The notes beneath the pieces are model-generated. The model searched no databases. It worked only from the letters and a program-made list of their open reading frames with translations, and had not been told where the DNA came from. A stretch of DNA of 40,938 nucleotides from Calditrichota bacterium. GTDB lineage: Bacteria; Zhuqueibacterota; JdFR-76; BMS3Abin05. Both the position numbers and the translations under genes were made by a program. The stretch is from the NCBI GenBank assembly GCA_013151735.1, contig JAADHR010000059.1, forward strand, positions 1 to 40,938, given 5' to 3'. This document shows, piece after piece, positions 33,176 through 40,938 of the stretch (position 1 is the stretch's first letter; each line of letters starts with the position of its first letter).

Positions 33176-34495
33176 CTAATCCACCGCTTCCCCGGACAAA
33201 AAAACCGTGTTGATTGAAAGCGTGTAGTCTCCTGAATCTCCCGAAATATCGCAAAGCAACAGATCGGCATCCATTCCGGGCATGAGTTCAGGCGGGGCGT
33301 TTTGAGACCGAAGGTTTAAATAATTCAGGGGCGTGAATGCGCACATGTGAAGGGTCCGGTAAACGGCCGTTTCAAACGGCTGTGCCGGATGTTCCCGATT
33401 CCAGATGCCGGCGTGCGAGACCGTTTGCAGGGAAAGCAGATTCTCAAACGCTTTTTTCATAGTAAGAATACTTCCGAAAAGCGTATCGGGGTGGCCGGAC
33501 ACCTGCAAATAATTCCCGCCCTTGCTTACTTCTCCGCGTATTCCGGATATGTGAAAGTGTCGTACATCCGGTAATCCTGTGACAAACATGCTGTCCGTAA
33601 TAGCCAGTACCCGGTCGGGGCCCTTTCGCCGGATGGCATCCAGTAAATAGCCTTTGCTCACGTGGACGTAATCGGGGATAAGCTCTACAAAAACAGGGTC
33701 CAGGGAAAGGGCGGCTTCAAAAGCCCCTCCTCCGTGAAAGGGCTTGTACGAGCTCTTTATTGGCCCGTTCATCAGGTGAACCGCGCCCCGGAGTCCCTTT
33801 TCGCTGGCTTTCTTAAACTGGTTGAAGGTTGCACCCGAATGCCCGGCAACCGTAAGAATGCCCAGCTCCCGCAGGATCGGAATCAAATCCCAGACTTTTT
33901 CCCCGTGTTCCGGTGGAATATTCACCAGGCGGATGTGGCCTTCGGCATCTTCCTGAAGATGTCGGATAAGATCTCGTGTGGGCGTCTGAAAAAATTCGGG
34001 ATTGTGAGCCCCCGCAAATGCCGGCGAAGCGATAAAGGTTCCTTCAATAAAAATTCCCTTAAAAACAGCCCCCAGGGAATGCGTGGCTTTAAACCGGGCA
34101 AATTGCTTCAACACGCGCCGAATTTGTTCCAAAGGGGCGGAAATGGTGGTCAAAATAGCCGTTGTAACGCCCTGTGACAGGAAAAAACGCGCCGCCCGCT
34201 CAAGTCCTTCAAAATAGGCGGATTCTGAGGAATCGAACCTATCCGTTTGTGGATGGTACAGCCCCCAGGTGGTGTCGAAACCGGCGGCTCCGTTGGTGTG
34301 CACATCCACAAATCCGGGGAGGACAATCTGTCCGCCGAGGTCTTCGGCAAACCCGGAAACTGCCCCATTTTGTGGAGGCGTAATTTGTGTAATTTTCCCG
34401 CCCTCAATCCAGATGTCCGCTGTCTCCAGGCCCCGGGACGTAAAAATCCTCCCATTTGTAAAGAGGCGCGGGTTTCTTTTCTGTTCAGAATTCAT
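33176..34495 (-). CDS. nagA: N-acetylglucosamine-6-phosphate deacetylase-like amidohydrolase
   Basis: A 439-residue member of the amidohydrolase superfamily, resembling NagA, which removes acetate from GlcNAc-6-phosphate. Seen: PGFVDVHTNGAAGFDTT (60-76), metal-binding Glu151 in FIEGTFIASPAFAGAHN, His219 in VAGHSGATF, His240 in HLMNGPIKSSYKPF, His278 in YVHVSKG and the catalytic Asp301 in ITDSMFV. Several positions differ from classical NagA: HLMNGP replaces HLFNAM and the region before DSMFVTG is altered. At 439 residues it is longer than the usual 380. So function is likely deacetylation of a related sugar phosphate. It is not linked to nagB, but a mannose-family PTS, which often imports amino sugars, is 17 kb away. 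Confidence 0.8.
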   Translation of the reverse strand: MNSEQKRNPRLFTNGRIFTSRGLETADIWIEGGKITQITPPQNGAVSGFAEDLGGQIVLPGFVDVHTNGAAGFDTTWGLYHPQTDRFDSSESAYFEGLERAARFFLSQGVTTAILTTISAPLEQIRRVLKQFARFKATHSLGAVFKGIFIEGTFIASPAFAGAHNPEFFQTPTRDLIRHLQEDAEGHIRLVNIPPEHGEKVWDLIPILRELGILTVAGHSGATFNQFKKASEKGLRGAVHLMNGPIKSSYKPFHGGGAFEAALSLDPVFVELIPDYVHVSKGYLLDAIRRKGPDRVLAITDSMFVTGLPDVRHFHISGIRGEVSKGGNYLQVSGHPDTLFGSILTMKKAFENLLSLQTVSHAGIWNREHPAQPFETAVYRTLHMCAFTPLNYLNLRSQNAPPELMPGMDADLLLCDISGDSGDYTLSINTVFLSGEAVD

Positions 34496-34546
34496 AAAAT
34501 AGCCGCTTTTTTCAGGCGCATTCCCAATGTGCGCACGTTTTGATGA

Positions 34547-34621
34547 ATAAATTCACTCTAAAAACCACGAATGACACAAATTAAATTTTTGAAAATAATT
34601 CGTGAAATTCGTGGGTAAAGG
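34547..34621. repeat. Dispersed ACGAATTTCACGAATT-type repeat, copy 4
   Basis: Contains AATAAATTCACTCTAAAAA, CCACGAATGACACAAATT and, reversed, AATTCGTGAAATTCGTGGG. The first part recurs near 37357 (AATAAATTCACTTTAAAA followed by CATGACACACATGGCACAAA). It lies in the gap between the DUF4416 and NagA-like genes. Confidence 0.6.
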
Positions 34622-34687
34622 TGTTTTAAAGCAAACGCAATTATTGAAGTTTTTTAAATCGATCTGAGTGAAAACAGGCCCATAATT

Positions 34688-35254
34688 TTAGGGCCGCGAT
34701 TGCGCGGCTGAATTCTTCTGCCGGTCCCGAATCCATTTTTTGTGCTGTACTTTGAACCGTTCCCGAATCAGTAAAAAGGGCCGCTCGTAGCGGTTCGCCT
34801 TGAAGTCGGGAAAGCTCCACGGGTAGGGATAAAAATGCCCCTTCTCATAATAGAGCGTCAGGTCAGCGTAGATTCCGAAATCCAGGTAAATTTTCTGTAT
34901 ATTGTATTTGGCCGATGCCAGGACAACCTTCCCCACGTCCATGTAACCGGGATCCAGATTAACCGGCCGCTTGCCTGAGTCCGCAAATTCGTCTTCGATG
35001 GCAATGGTTTCAATTTTGATCCGGGCCAGGTCCTTGGGATGAATCCACTTTTCGAACGAAACAAACACCCGGAAAATGGGAGAGCCCATTTCGGGCACGT
35101 AATAATCGGTGACATCAAACGGGAAGGCTTGGCTCTGAAAATCGATGGCCCCGTACCGTTTGATGAGCCGGTTCTTGGCCGCTTCCAGGATGGCCTCCTG
35201 CACGTATAAAATCCCGCAAAAAAATTTAACGGGTTCCGGTTCAGCGGGTTTCAT
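34688..35254 (-). CDS. DUF4416-family protein
   Basis: A 188-residue soluble protein of unknown function. It matches my memory of the DUF4416 family: opening EPVKFFCGILYVQEAIL, then RYGAIDFQSQAFPFDVTDYY, EMGSPIFRVFVSFEKWI, RPVNLDPGYMDVGKVVLAS and TLYYEKGHFYPYPWSFPDF. The family occurs singly in many anaerobes and has no known activity. I start at 35254 because AAAGGAAACCC precedes this ATG; the frame runs to 35311 but that is inside the neighbour. Its start overlaps the 3' end of the NAT-fold gene by 14 bases, suggesting coupled translation and a shared task. Confidence 0.88.
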   Translation of the reverse strand: MKPAEPEPVKFFCGILYVQEAILEAAKNRLIKRYGAIDFQSQAFPFDVTDYYVPEMGSPIFRVFVSFEKWIHPKDLARIKIETIAIEDEFADSGKRPVNLDPGYMDVGKVVLASAKYNIQKIYLDFGIYADLTLYYEKGHFYPYPWSFPDFKANRYERPFLLIRERFKVQHKKWIRDRQKNSAAQSRP

Positions 35255-36146
35255 GGGTTTCCTTTCGGGGCTTAAAAATTCCATAGTCCCGCTCAAGCCG
35301 AAGATTTTCACTCAACGCGGCCTGGGCCTGTTCGATGATCTGTTTGTCAATTCCGAAAACACGGGAAATCGCCTCATGGTAATTCTTTTTGATTTTGATG
35401 TTCCGTTTTCCGGAAAATGAGGTTTCCCGCATGAAATCGTTGTGGACAAAAATGAGTCCGTCCGGTGTAAGACGGGTTAAATTGATGCCGTGCATTCCCG
35501 GCTTGAAAAACGACTCCTGCCAATACTGAAAAAACGCGTCCCAGGAAACCGGCTGATCTTTGAATCGATACCGCCAGCGAACCTCTTCCCGGTCAAAGGT
35601 GTACAGATGGTAGTAATCTGTGGCCGGATCGAAGCGCAGCTCCACGCCGGTGAATTCGGTTTTGTACACGCGCGGACGCTTTGAATGGATTTCCATCGGG
35701 TGATTCAGCAAATAACCCGGATCAATCAGAAATTTTCGCCCCTTCCAGAGAACAATGTTTGCCGTGTGGATATTTTCCCCGGCCCGCATATCGGCCATAA
35801 CCGGATAGGTTTTAAATCCGGTTTGAACCAGGATGCTCTGCAAAAAATAGGTCAGCGCAAAACAGGTTCCCCCCAGTTTTTTTGAGATATGATCGGAAAT
35901 CACCTCTTCCGGAAGGCGGATGCGTTTGTCATCCTCATTAAAATGCCGGTTCAGTTTAATGATTTTGCTGATATTTTCGTAGGGCAGAACGGAAAAGGCA
36001 CTCAGGACTTCCTCGAGAAAATCGGGTGTTGCTTCCGGGCGGGAAAGACGAAAGTAATCCCGAAATATTTGGACGCTGTCCTCATTTTTTTCAGGATCTA
36101 AGATAAAATGACCGTGAGCCATTTGTGTTCTTTCTGAATATGCCAA
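35241..36146 (-). CDS. Arylamine N-acetyltransferase-fold protein
   Basis: A 301-residue protein like arylamine N-acetyltransferases, thiol enzymes that transfer acyl groups from acyl-CoA. The Cys-His-Asp triad is visible: GGTCFALTYFL (Cys95), NIHTANIV (His127) and LIDPGYLL (Asp142); VLPYENISKI upstream is the typical PFEN-like element. The C-terminal half is divergent from classic NATs, so the acceptor is uncertain. The start is TTG at 36146 with GAGGTG eight bases upstream; an ATG at 36122 is an alternative but has a weaker site. It overlaps the DUF4416 gene by 14 bases. Confidence 0.85.
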   Translation of the reverse strand: MAYSERTQMAHGHFILDPEKNEDSVQIFRDYFRLSRPEATPDFLEEVLSAFSVLPYENISKIIKLNRHFNEDDKRIRLPEEVISDHISKKLGGTCFALTYFLQSILVQTGFKTYPVMADMRAGENIHTANIVLWKGRKFLIDPGYLLNHPMEIHSKRPRVYKTEFTGVELRFDPATDYYHLYTFDREEVRWRYRFKDQPVSWDAFFQYWQESFFKPGMHGINLTRLTPDGLIFVHNDFMRETSFSGKRNIKIKKNYHEAISRVFGIDKQIIEQAQAALSENLRLERDYGIFKPRKETHETR

Positions 36147-36529
36147 TGGAAATACACCTCAGGCCAAAACCTGTTTTGACAGGATTTACAGGATAGGTTG
36201 TTCATTTTGTACAGCCTGGCCATTTTGATTCATTCACTTATTGTTACGATTGCAATTGAATTGGGTTTCACGCCGCCCAATGGGTACGGTTCGTGTCTGC
36301 GCCTATATGAAATTTAGGATTTTTTTTATTTGAATTCAAGAAGCAAAATTACAATCCTCTGTAGCCGCAGGCTTTATGCCTGCGTTTTTACGTGGACGCA
36401 CCCGTAAAGGGTGCGGTTACAGGGCGTAGCCGCGGGCTTTACGCCTGCGCTTTTTGCGTGGACGCACCCGTAAAGGGTGCGGTTACAGGACCCGCCCGTT
36501 AAAGGGTGCGGGTACAGAGCCGTACGGGT
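36147..36529. other. 383-bp intergenic region filled by repeats
   Basis: The right-hand part (36361-36518) is a tandem of hairpin repeats just after the stop of the AIM24-like gene. The left part (36147-36360) probably holds the promoter of the NAT/DUF4416 pair, but I see no clear box. No gene. Confidence 0.5.
36361..36518. repeat. Tandem paired-hairpin repeats, two and a half copies
   Basis: Copy 1 (36361-36423) and copy 2 (36425-36489) each consist of GTAGCCGC(A/G)GGCTTTA-GCCTGCG, a short spacer and GGACGCACCCGTAAAGGGTGCGG followed by TTACAGG (read in parts); a partial third (36490-36518) has CCCGTTAAAGGGTGCGGGT. Stems are CGCAGGC/GCCTGCG and CGCACCC/GGGTGCG. The module order matches 32102-32166 in inverse. 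Too short and too alike to be CRISPR; looks like an expanding intergenic palindrome. Confidence 0.8.
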
Positions 36530-37324
36530 CTACCCGTTGTCTCCGTCCAGCAAATCGCCCAGGCCGCCCAGAATGGAACCTTCACCCCGGCGCTTTCCTC
36601 CGGCGGAAGGGGCGTAGCGCAGCACACGGTCGGCCATGCGCGAAAACGGCAGGCTCTGCAAGTAGACGATTCCGGTACCCTGCAGCGTAGCCAAAAACAG
36701 GCCTTCTCCACCAAAAAACATCGATTTGAGGCTTCGCACAAATTCAATATCGTAATTAATTCCGGAGGTAAAGGCGGCAATGCAGCCGGTATCCACACGA
36801 AGCATTTCGTTGTGCAGCTCCTTTTTAACCACCGTTCCGCCCACGTGCACAAAGGCCAGTCCGTCTCCTCGAAGGCGCTCCAGGATGAATCCCTCACCGC
36901 CGAAGAAACCCGTTCCGAACCGTTTTGTAAATGCAATTCCGATTTCGGTGCCGTAGGCCGCACACAAAAAGGCATCTTTCTGGCAGAGCAATTCTCCGCC
37001 GACGGATGCCAGATCGATCGGGATAATTTTCCCCGGGTAGGGGGCCGCAAATGCCACGCGTTTTTTCCCGGTACCTACGTTGGTAAAATGGGTTAAAAAA
37101 ATGGATTCTCCGGTCAGAACGCGCTTCCCGGCATTGATCAGTTTTCCGAGGATACCGGCCGTTGCCTCGGTTCCGTCGCCCATTTTGGCCTCGTAGGAAA
37201 TCCCGTCGTGCATGTAATTCATGGCGCCGGCTTCCGCTACGACGGTTTCACCCGGGTCCAATTCCACTTCGACAATCTGGAGATCGTCCCCGATAATTTC
37301 GTAATCCACCTTGTGGCTCTTCAT
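36530..37324 (-). CDS. AIM24-family protein (TIGR00266 type)
   Basis: A 264-residue protein of the AIM24/TIGR00266 family, which folds as a tryptophan-RNA-binding attenuator-like beta structure. Seen: [21 protein letters not shown] opening, [42 protein letters not shown] and [23 protein letters not shown]. The C-terminus ends in a Gly-rich tail. The function in bacteria is not established; the yeast relative affects mitochondrial membrane organisation. Single gene, GAGGATT before ATG. Repeats follow its 3' end. Confidence 0.93.
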   Translation of the reverse strand: MKSHKVDYEIIGDDLQIVEVELDPGETVVAEAGAMNYMHDGISYEAKMGDGTEATAGILGKLINAGKRVLTGESIFLTHFTNVGTGKKRVAFAAPYPGKIIPIDLASVGGELLCQKDAFLCAAYGTEIGIAFTKRFGTGFFGGEGFILERLRGDGLAFVHVGGTVVKKELHNEMLRVDTGCIAAFTSGINYDIEFVRSLKSMFFGGEGLFLATLQGTGIVYLQSLPFSRMADRVLRYAPSAGGKRRGEGSILGGLGDLLDGDNG

Positions 37325-37477
37325 TTTTTGGAATCCTCATAATTAGGTTTCTGAAATAATAAATTCACTTTAAAACGACACATGACACACATGGCACAAA
37401 TCCAATTTCAATAAAATTAGGTTGTGAATCGGCGCGAAATTTGCAGGCAAATATTTTTTGAAGCAGACGTGCCGTGA

Positions 37478-37519
37478 AAACAAAAAACCTCCCGAATGCT
37501 CGCGTCACCCGAGAGGTTT
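37478..37519 (-). terminator. Intrinsic terminator of fabH
   Basis: On the minus strand AACCTCTCG (37518-37510) pairs with CGGGAGGTT (37494-37486) with one mismatch, loop of 15 bases, followed by TTTTGTTTT (to 37478). It lies 22 bases after the FabH stop. Confidence 0.8.
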
Positions 37520-37540
37520 GAACCCGTTTAAAACACGGTT

Positions 37541-38539
37541 TTACCAGCGGATGGCTGCTGAAGCCCAGGTAAAACCGGAACCAAAAGCGGCCAGAATCAG
37601 CAAGTCACCCTCTTTCAGCATTCCCTTTTCAACCACCTCACTCAAGGCGATCGGAATGGTGGCGGCCGTTGTGTTTCCGTACCACATGATATTGTTGTAA
37701 ACCTTTTCGGGGGGAAGTCCCAGACGCTGGCGCATGGCTTCGGAAATGCGCAGGTTGGCCTGATGCGGAATAACCAGATCCACATCATCGATTGTTGCGC
37801 CAATTGCATTCAGGGCTTCCAGAACGACCTCCGGAAAACGCACCACGGAATGTTTGAACACATCCCTGCCCTTCATTTTGGGAACGGCCCGTCCTTCGTC
37901 AATGAGTTCGTGAGAAATATGCCGGGGTGTGGCACTTCCCGGCGATTCTGTCCAAAGATAAGTCGCATATTTCCCCTGAGAATGGAGGTGGGTGGTGAGA
38001 ATGCCCCGACCGCTATCGTCATCAAAGCCCTCTACAACCGCCGCTCCGGCGCCATCACCAAAAAGAACGGCCACGTCACGACCTTTTGTGGAAATGTCAA
38101 TTCCCTTCGATTGGACTTCGGCTCCCACAACCAGAATGGTTTTGTACACGCCCGATCGGATAAAGGCATCGGCCGTGGACAGGGCGTACATAAAGCCGGA
38201 ACATTGGTTTCGGACGTCCAATGCTCCAATCGTCGGCATACCCAATTTGTCCTGTAGAAGAACGCCGCCGCCCGGGAAAAAGTAATCGGGACTGAGGGTG
38301 GCAAAAATGATAAAATCGATATCTTCCGGTTTTTTGCCTGCTTGCTCAAGAGCTATTTTTGATGCCTCTACGGCAAGGTCAGAGGTGGCCGTTTTTTCAT
38401 CCACCCAGTGGCGTTCAATGATTCCGCTTCGTTCGCGGATCCATTCGTCGCTGGTGTCCATTAATTTTTCAAGATCGTGATTGGTAACCACTCGCGGGGG
38501 TACATAGCGCCCCAGGCCGGTAATACGAGATCGAATCAT
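37541..38539 (-). CDS. fabH: 3-oxoacyl-ACP synthase III (FabH)
   Basis: Condenses an acyl-CoA with malonyl-ACP to start fatty acid synthesis; cytoplasmic dimer. 332 residues. The triad is Cys113 (LDVRNQCSGFMYALS), His259 (VIPHQANLRI) and Asn289 (WYGNTTAATIPIAL); GDGAGAAVVE and the final FGSGFTWASAAIRW are typical. The active-site context NQCSGF differs from the common AACSGF; such variants occur in FabH-like enzymes with altered acyl preference. I start at 38539 (MIRSRITGLG) after AAGGAGAAGGTAT; a longer frame to 38683 is unsupported. It is monocistronic with a terminator; its leader has a 7-bp inverted repeat (38576-38595, TGAATCG/CGATTCA). Confidence 0.95.
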   Translation of the reverse strand: MIRSRITGLGRYVPPRVVTNHDLEKLMDTSDEWIRERSGIIERHWVDEKTATSDLAVEASKIALEQAGKKPEDIDFIIFATLSPDYFFPGGGVLLQDKLGMPTIGALDVRNQCSGFMYALSTADAFIRSGVYKTILVVGAEVQSKGIDISTKGRDVAVLFGDGAGAAVVEGFDDDSGRGILTTHLHSQGKYATYLWTESPGSATPRHISHELIDEGRAVPKMKGRDVFKHSVVRFPEVVLEALNAIGATIDDVDLVIPHQANLRISEAMRQRLGLPPEKVYNNIMWYGNTTAATIPIALSEVVEKGMLKEGDLLILAAFGSGFTWASAAIRW

Positions 38540-38575
38540 ATACCTTCTCCTTATTTTTGGTGATACGTGTCTTTC

Positions 38576-38595
38576 TGAATCGTGCCGTCGATTCA
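38576..38595. promoter_or_regulatory. 7-bp inverted repeat in the fabH leader
   Basis: TGAATCG (38576-38582) and CGATTCA (38589-38595) with a 6-base centre, 37 bases upstream of the fabH start. It could be an operator or a leader hairpin; no regulator is adjacent. Confidence 0.3.
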
Positions 38596-38761
38596 CACCT
38601 GATGAGAAAACAGGGTGAACGGCTCTGTAATTTAATAAAATCTGGTTAGAAATACAAATTATTTTTGGTGACGTGGCCGGCACTGAAAGAAAAGGCCTGC
38701 ACCGTTTTTCAATCTTGAAAAGGCAGTTTGCCCCAAAAATTCCATCCGGATTTGCAAATAG

Positions 38762-39556
38762 TCAGCCTAATTCGTAAAACCGGCTTCTGCGGTCTTCAAA
38801 AAGATTGTTTCGGGGCGTGATCCACTTGTCGCGGGCCTCGGAGGGTTCCAGGTCAACCACCCGTAATTTTTCTTCCGTTTTGGAAAATTGCACGAGTCTT
38901 TCACCCCGGGGTGAAACAATCTGACTCATTCCGGTGAATGTTAGGGGAGGTTTCCCCCCTCGTTTTTCCGTACCGATCCGATTAGCCGTGAGAGTGAAGA
39001 CCCGATTCTCGATGGCCCGGGTGATCATGGCATCCTGACAATAGGGCAGGACCAGATTGGCCGGCTGGCAGATCAGATCCGCTCCTTTCAGGGCAAGGGT
39101 TCGGGCCGCTTCCGGGAAGATCCAATCGAAACAAATCATGAGGCCGACCTTCGCAAACCCAATGTCGAAAACGGGGAATCCCAAATCTCCCTTTTTAAAG
39201 AAGAGTTTTTCTTCGTCAAACAGGTGAATTTTTCGGTACGTCCCCAGCGTGCCTTCGGGACCCACCAGAACCGCTGAATTGTAAAGAGAGTCTCCGTCTT
39301 TTTCAGCTATTCCGGCAATGATAAAGGCCTTTTTCCGGCGGGCCAGTGCTTCCAACTGACGGGTGGTTTTTCCGCCGGGAATAGGCTCGGACAGTTCACG
39401 AACTTCTTCGTGAGAGCTGAACTGGTAGCCGGTGGTACAGAGTTCCGGGAGAACCAGCAAATCAAAATCGGCCGTTTGAGCGGCCGTTTCGATTTTCCCC
39501 AAATTCCCCTCAATGTCTCCAAATAGTGGATGAAATTGAAAAATGGCGGTTTTCAT
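38762..39556 (-). CDS. Carbon-nitrogen hydrolase (nitrilase superfamily)
   Basis: A 264-residue amidase/nitrilase-superfamily enzyme. The Glu-Lys-Cys triad is complete: Glu38 (LPELCTTGY), Lys109 (YRKIHLF), Cys142 (LMICFDWIFPE). The latter part has GADLICQPANLV and MITRAIENRVF, both usual in the branch containing omega-amidase and N-carbamoyl or predicted deaminated-glutathione amidases. Substrate not assignable from sequence. AGGAT lies nine bases before ATG. It is a single gene between FabH (222 bases away) and the transglutaminase-like gene. Confidence 0.94.
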   Translation of the reverse strand: MKTAIFQFHPLFGDIEGNLGKIETAAQTADFDLLVLPELCTTGYQFSSHEEVRELSEPIPGGKTTRQLEALARRKKAFIIAGIAEKDGDSLYNSAVLVGPEGTLGTYRKIHLFDEEKLFFKKGDLGFPVFDIGFAKVGLMICFDWIFPEAARTLALKGADLICQPANLVLPYCQDAMITRAIENRVFTLTANRIGTEKRGGKPPLTFTGMSQIVSPRGERLVQFSKTEEKLRVVDLEPSEARDKWITPRNNLFEDRRSRFYELG

Positions 39557-39676
39557 AGTTGATATCCTATTTCAATCAGTCAATTCCGGTTAGGTTCTTG
39601 CGTCTCTATTAATACCAAAACAGAAATCAGTCATTCGCGCATTCGCGGCAATAACAATAGTCCTTTAAAATGCGTT

Positions 39677-40938
39677 CTACTTTGCCGGATTCAGCAATTC
39701 GACGTTTAAATCGTAGCTCCATTGGTCAAAGTACAAATTGCCTCCTTTCCATTCCACCTCGCCCCGCTGGAAATCCACATCGTCGGAACGAAAATATTTT
39801 TTGGGCGGAAACAATTTCTGTCCGTGATTGGAATTGAAAATGAGCCGGAAATGATCCAGATTTCCGAAGTAAAAATTCAACAGGGCATCTTTCTGCTCTA
39901 ACGTGTACGTAGCTGCGTACTGGCTGATCCAGATTCCCATGTAGGGCTCCACGGGAATCCAGCCGTACGGTTCGAAATACGCTTCGGCCCAGTCGTGGAT
40001 GGTTTCCTGATGGGGAAAGATGTACCACCCCGACTGCCAGCGGGCAGGAATGCCCAGAATCCGCGCAAGTGTGATGAACAGGAGAGCCTCCTGTCCGCAG
40101 TCCCCGTAACGATGCCGGTAGGTGTACATGCTGATATTCGGGATGGTTGAGTATTCGTTGGCATAACTGTACGCGATATTGGAAGCAATCCACCGGTAAA
40201 TTTTTTGTGCCTGTTTCAGGGGATTGGTTTCCGCACCGACAATTTTGTGGGCCAAATCCTGAAGCTCCGGTGTAAAAACCACGTGAGGCGGTTGTTCTTT
40301 TGTGAAGATTTGAACGGCCGGATCGCTTGGGTTGTAGGGAAGAATTTTGGCCGGATCCGGCTCCACAACCACGGAATACATTCGGTACGTGTACGTCACT
40401 TGAAAAACGGTTGGGGAATCTTTCACGGCCGGCTGCTCAAAATAAATGGAACGAATGGGACTGTCGGGCCGGTCAATCCAGAGAGGCTGGGAACTGGCAT
40501 CTACAAAATGGACATCCGTTTGAAAAGGGTAAGCCCGCGGGTACGGCAGCCAGCACCGAATGGTGTCACCGTCCGGGACGGCGTTTGGCTTTACGGTCAG
40601 AGTCATGGTGATTTTGTAATCCTGAGGCAGTGTTTGTCGGTCCGGCGACTCCTGATGGGCAATAATCATGGAGGCATAATTCTTCCAGAAGGCCTGCTCG
40701 TAAGGGGCACGCTCTTTCGGGGGCACTTCCCGATCCTGCAAATCCTTGTACCGCTTGAAGAGATTACTGACGCTGGCGTATTGAAAGTGCATTTTCCCGT
40801 CGATGGTACGGGTGTCAAATCGTCCTTCTTGAAGCCATTTTTTGAATTCGTCTTTTTTGAAATTGGCCACGCGTTTTTGCAATTGATCCAGAATGTCCTT
40901 TTCGGTGTATCTGTAGTCGATGCGCACGCGGTGCATCC
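39677..40938 (-). CDS. Transglutaminase-like domain protein (5' end outside the window)
   Basis: A partial protein of at least 419 residues running off the right edge; the Met at 40936 is probably internal. The C-terminal half is a transglutaminase-like core: YGDCGQEALLFITLARILG with Cys280, GIPARWQSGW, and TIHDWAEAYFEPYGWIPVEP with His314; the third acid position is Glu330 where relatives usually have Asp. The N-terminal half has a beta domain (about 105-190) with a TMTLTV and TYTYRM strand pattern as in periplasmic transglutaminase-like proteins. A signal peptide may be upstream of the window. It is likely a peptidase-like or cross-linking enzyme of the envelope; the specific role is unknown. 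Confidence 0.88.
   Translation of the reverse strand, partial: MHRVRIDYRYTEKDILDQLQKRVANFKKDEFKKWLQEGRFDTRTIDGKMHFQYASVSNLFKRYKDLQDREVPPKERAPYEQAFWKNYASMIIAHQESPDRQTLPQDYKITMTLTVKPNAVPDGDTIRCWLPYPRAYPFQTDVHFVDASSQPLWIDRPDSPIRSIYFEQPAVKDSPTVFQVTYTYRMYSVVVEPDPAKILPYNPSDPAVQIFTKEQPPHVVFTPELQDLAHKIVGAETNPLKQAQKIYRWIASNIAYSYANEYSTIPNISMYTYRHRYGDCGQEALLFITLARILGIPARWQSGWYIFPHQETIHDWAEAYFEPYGWIPVEPYMGIWISQYAATYTLEQKDALLNFYFGNLDHFRLIFNSNHGQKLFPPKKYFRSDDVDFQRGEVEWKGGNLYFDQWSYDLNVELLNPAK

Noticed and set aside
36361-36518. Tandem repeats considered as a CRISPR array
   Set aside because: The copies are contiguous with no unique spacers, and each unit is two palindromes; no cas genes nearby.

Overview
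The window looks like chromosomal DNA of a free-living Gram-negative bacterium. Evidence: two lipobox lipoproteins, an outer-membrane beta-barrel ending in Phe, and periplasmic binding-protein transport. The barrel/lipoprotein pair, the short AhcY, the liv transporter fused by operon to an acyl-CoA ligase, and the dispersed intergenic hairpin repeats suggest a member of the FCB group (for example a KSB1/Calditrichota-like lineage). That placement is inference from gene style, not from a marker gene. No rRNA, tRNA, CRISPR array, insertion sequence or prophage was seen.

Layout. 1-3.4 kb is a low-density zone holding two intact genes (an alpha/beta hydrolase and a lipoprotein of the DUF6544/DUF6920 kind) among gene remnants: a probable HsdS scrap and an unmistakable sigma-54 activator AAA+ fragment broken by an in-frame stop. 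Enolase follows at 3.4-4.7 kb. At 4.7-8.0 kb (minus) lies a two-gene operon of a large repeat-containing lipoprotein and an outer-membrane barrel. At 8.4-10.9 kb (minus) are metK and ahcY, the methyl cycle, closed by a clear intrinsic terminator. At 11.7-16.4 kb (minus) is a mannose-family PTS operon, IIC-IID-HPr-EI, followed by a small coupled gene and an inositol-monophosphatase-family gene; no IIA or IIB is present. Its promoter stands back to back with that of acs (16.7-18.5 kb, plus).

18.6-23.7 kb (minus) holds a polyprenyl synthase, an orphan MacB-type permease, and a tight group of PaaK-like CoA ligase, AcuB-like CBS-ACT protein and a GNAT acetyltransferase. Together with acs this recalls the acuAB/acsA arrangement of Bacillus. 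24.0-31.0 kb (minus) is a complete branched-chain-type ABC transporter, livG / acyl-CoA ligase / livH / livM / livK / livF, with a 22-bp perfect palindrome in its upstream region and a strong hairpin between livK and livF. 31.4-40.9 kb holds single metabolic genes: HAD hydrolase, aldo/keto reductase, NagA-like deacetylase, an overlapping NAT-fold/DUF4416 pair, an AIM24-family protein, FabH, a nitrilase-superfamily amidase and a transglutaminase-like protein that runs off the right edge.

The overall theme is activation and uptake of organic acids (three acyl/aryl-CoA ligases plus a ligase-linked ABC transporter), PTS-related control and central metabolism. The most unusual items are the four-repeat lipoprotein/barrel operon, the PTS lacking IIA/IIB with a coupled mini-gene, the acs/GNAT/AcuB grouping, and several regulatory palindromes and dispersed repeats.
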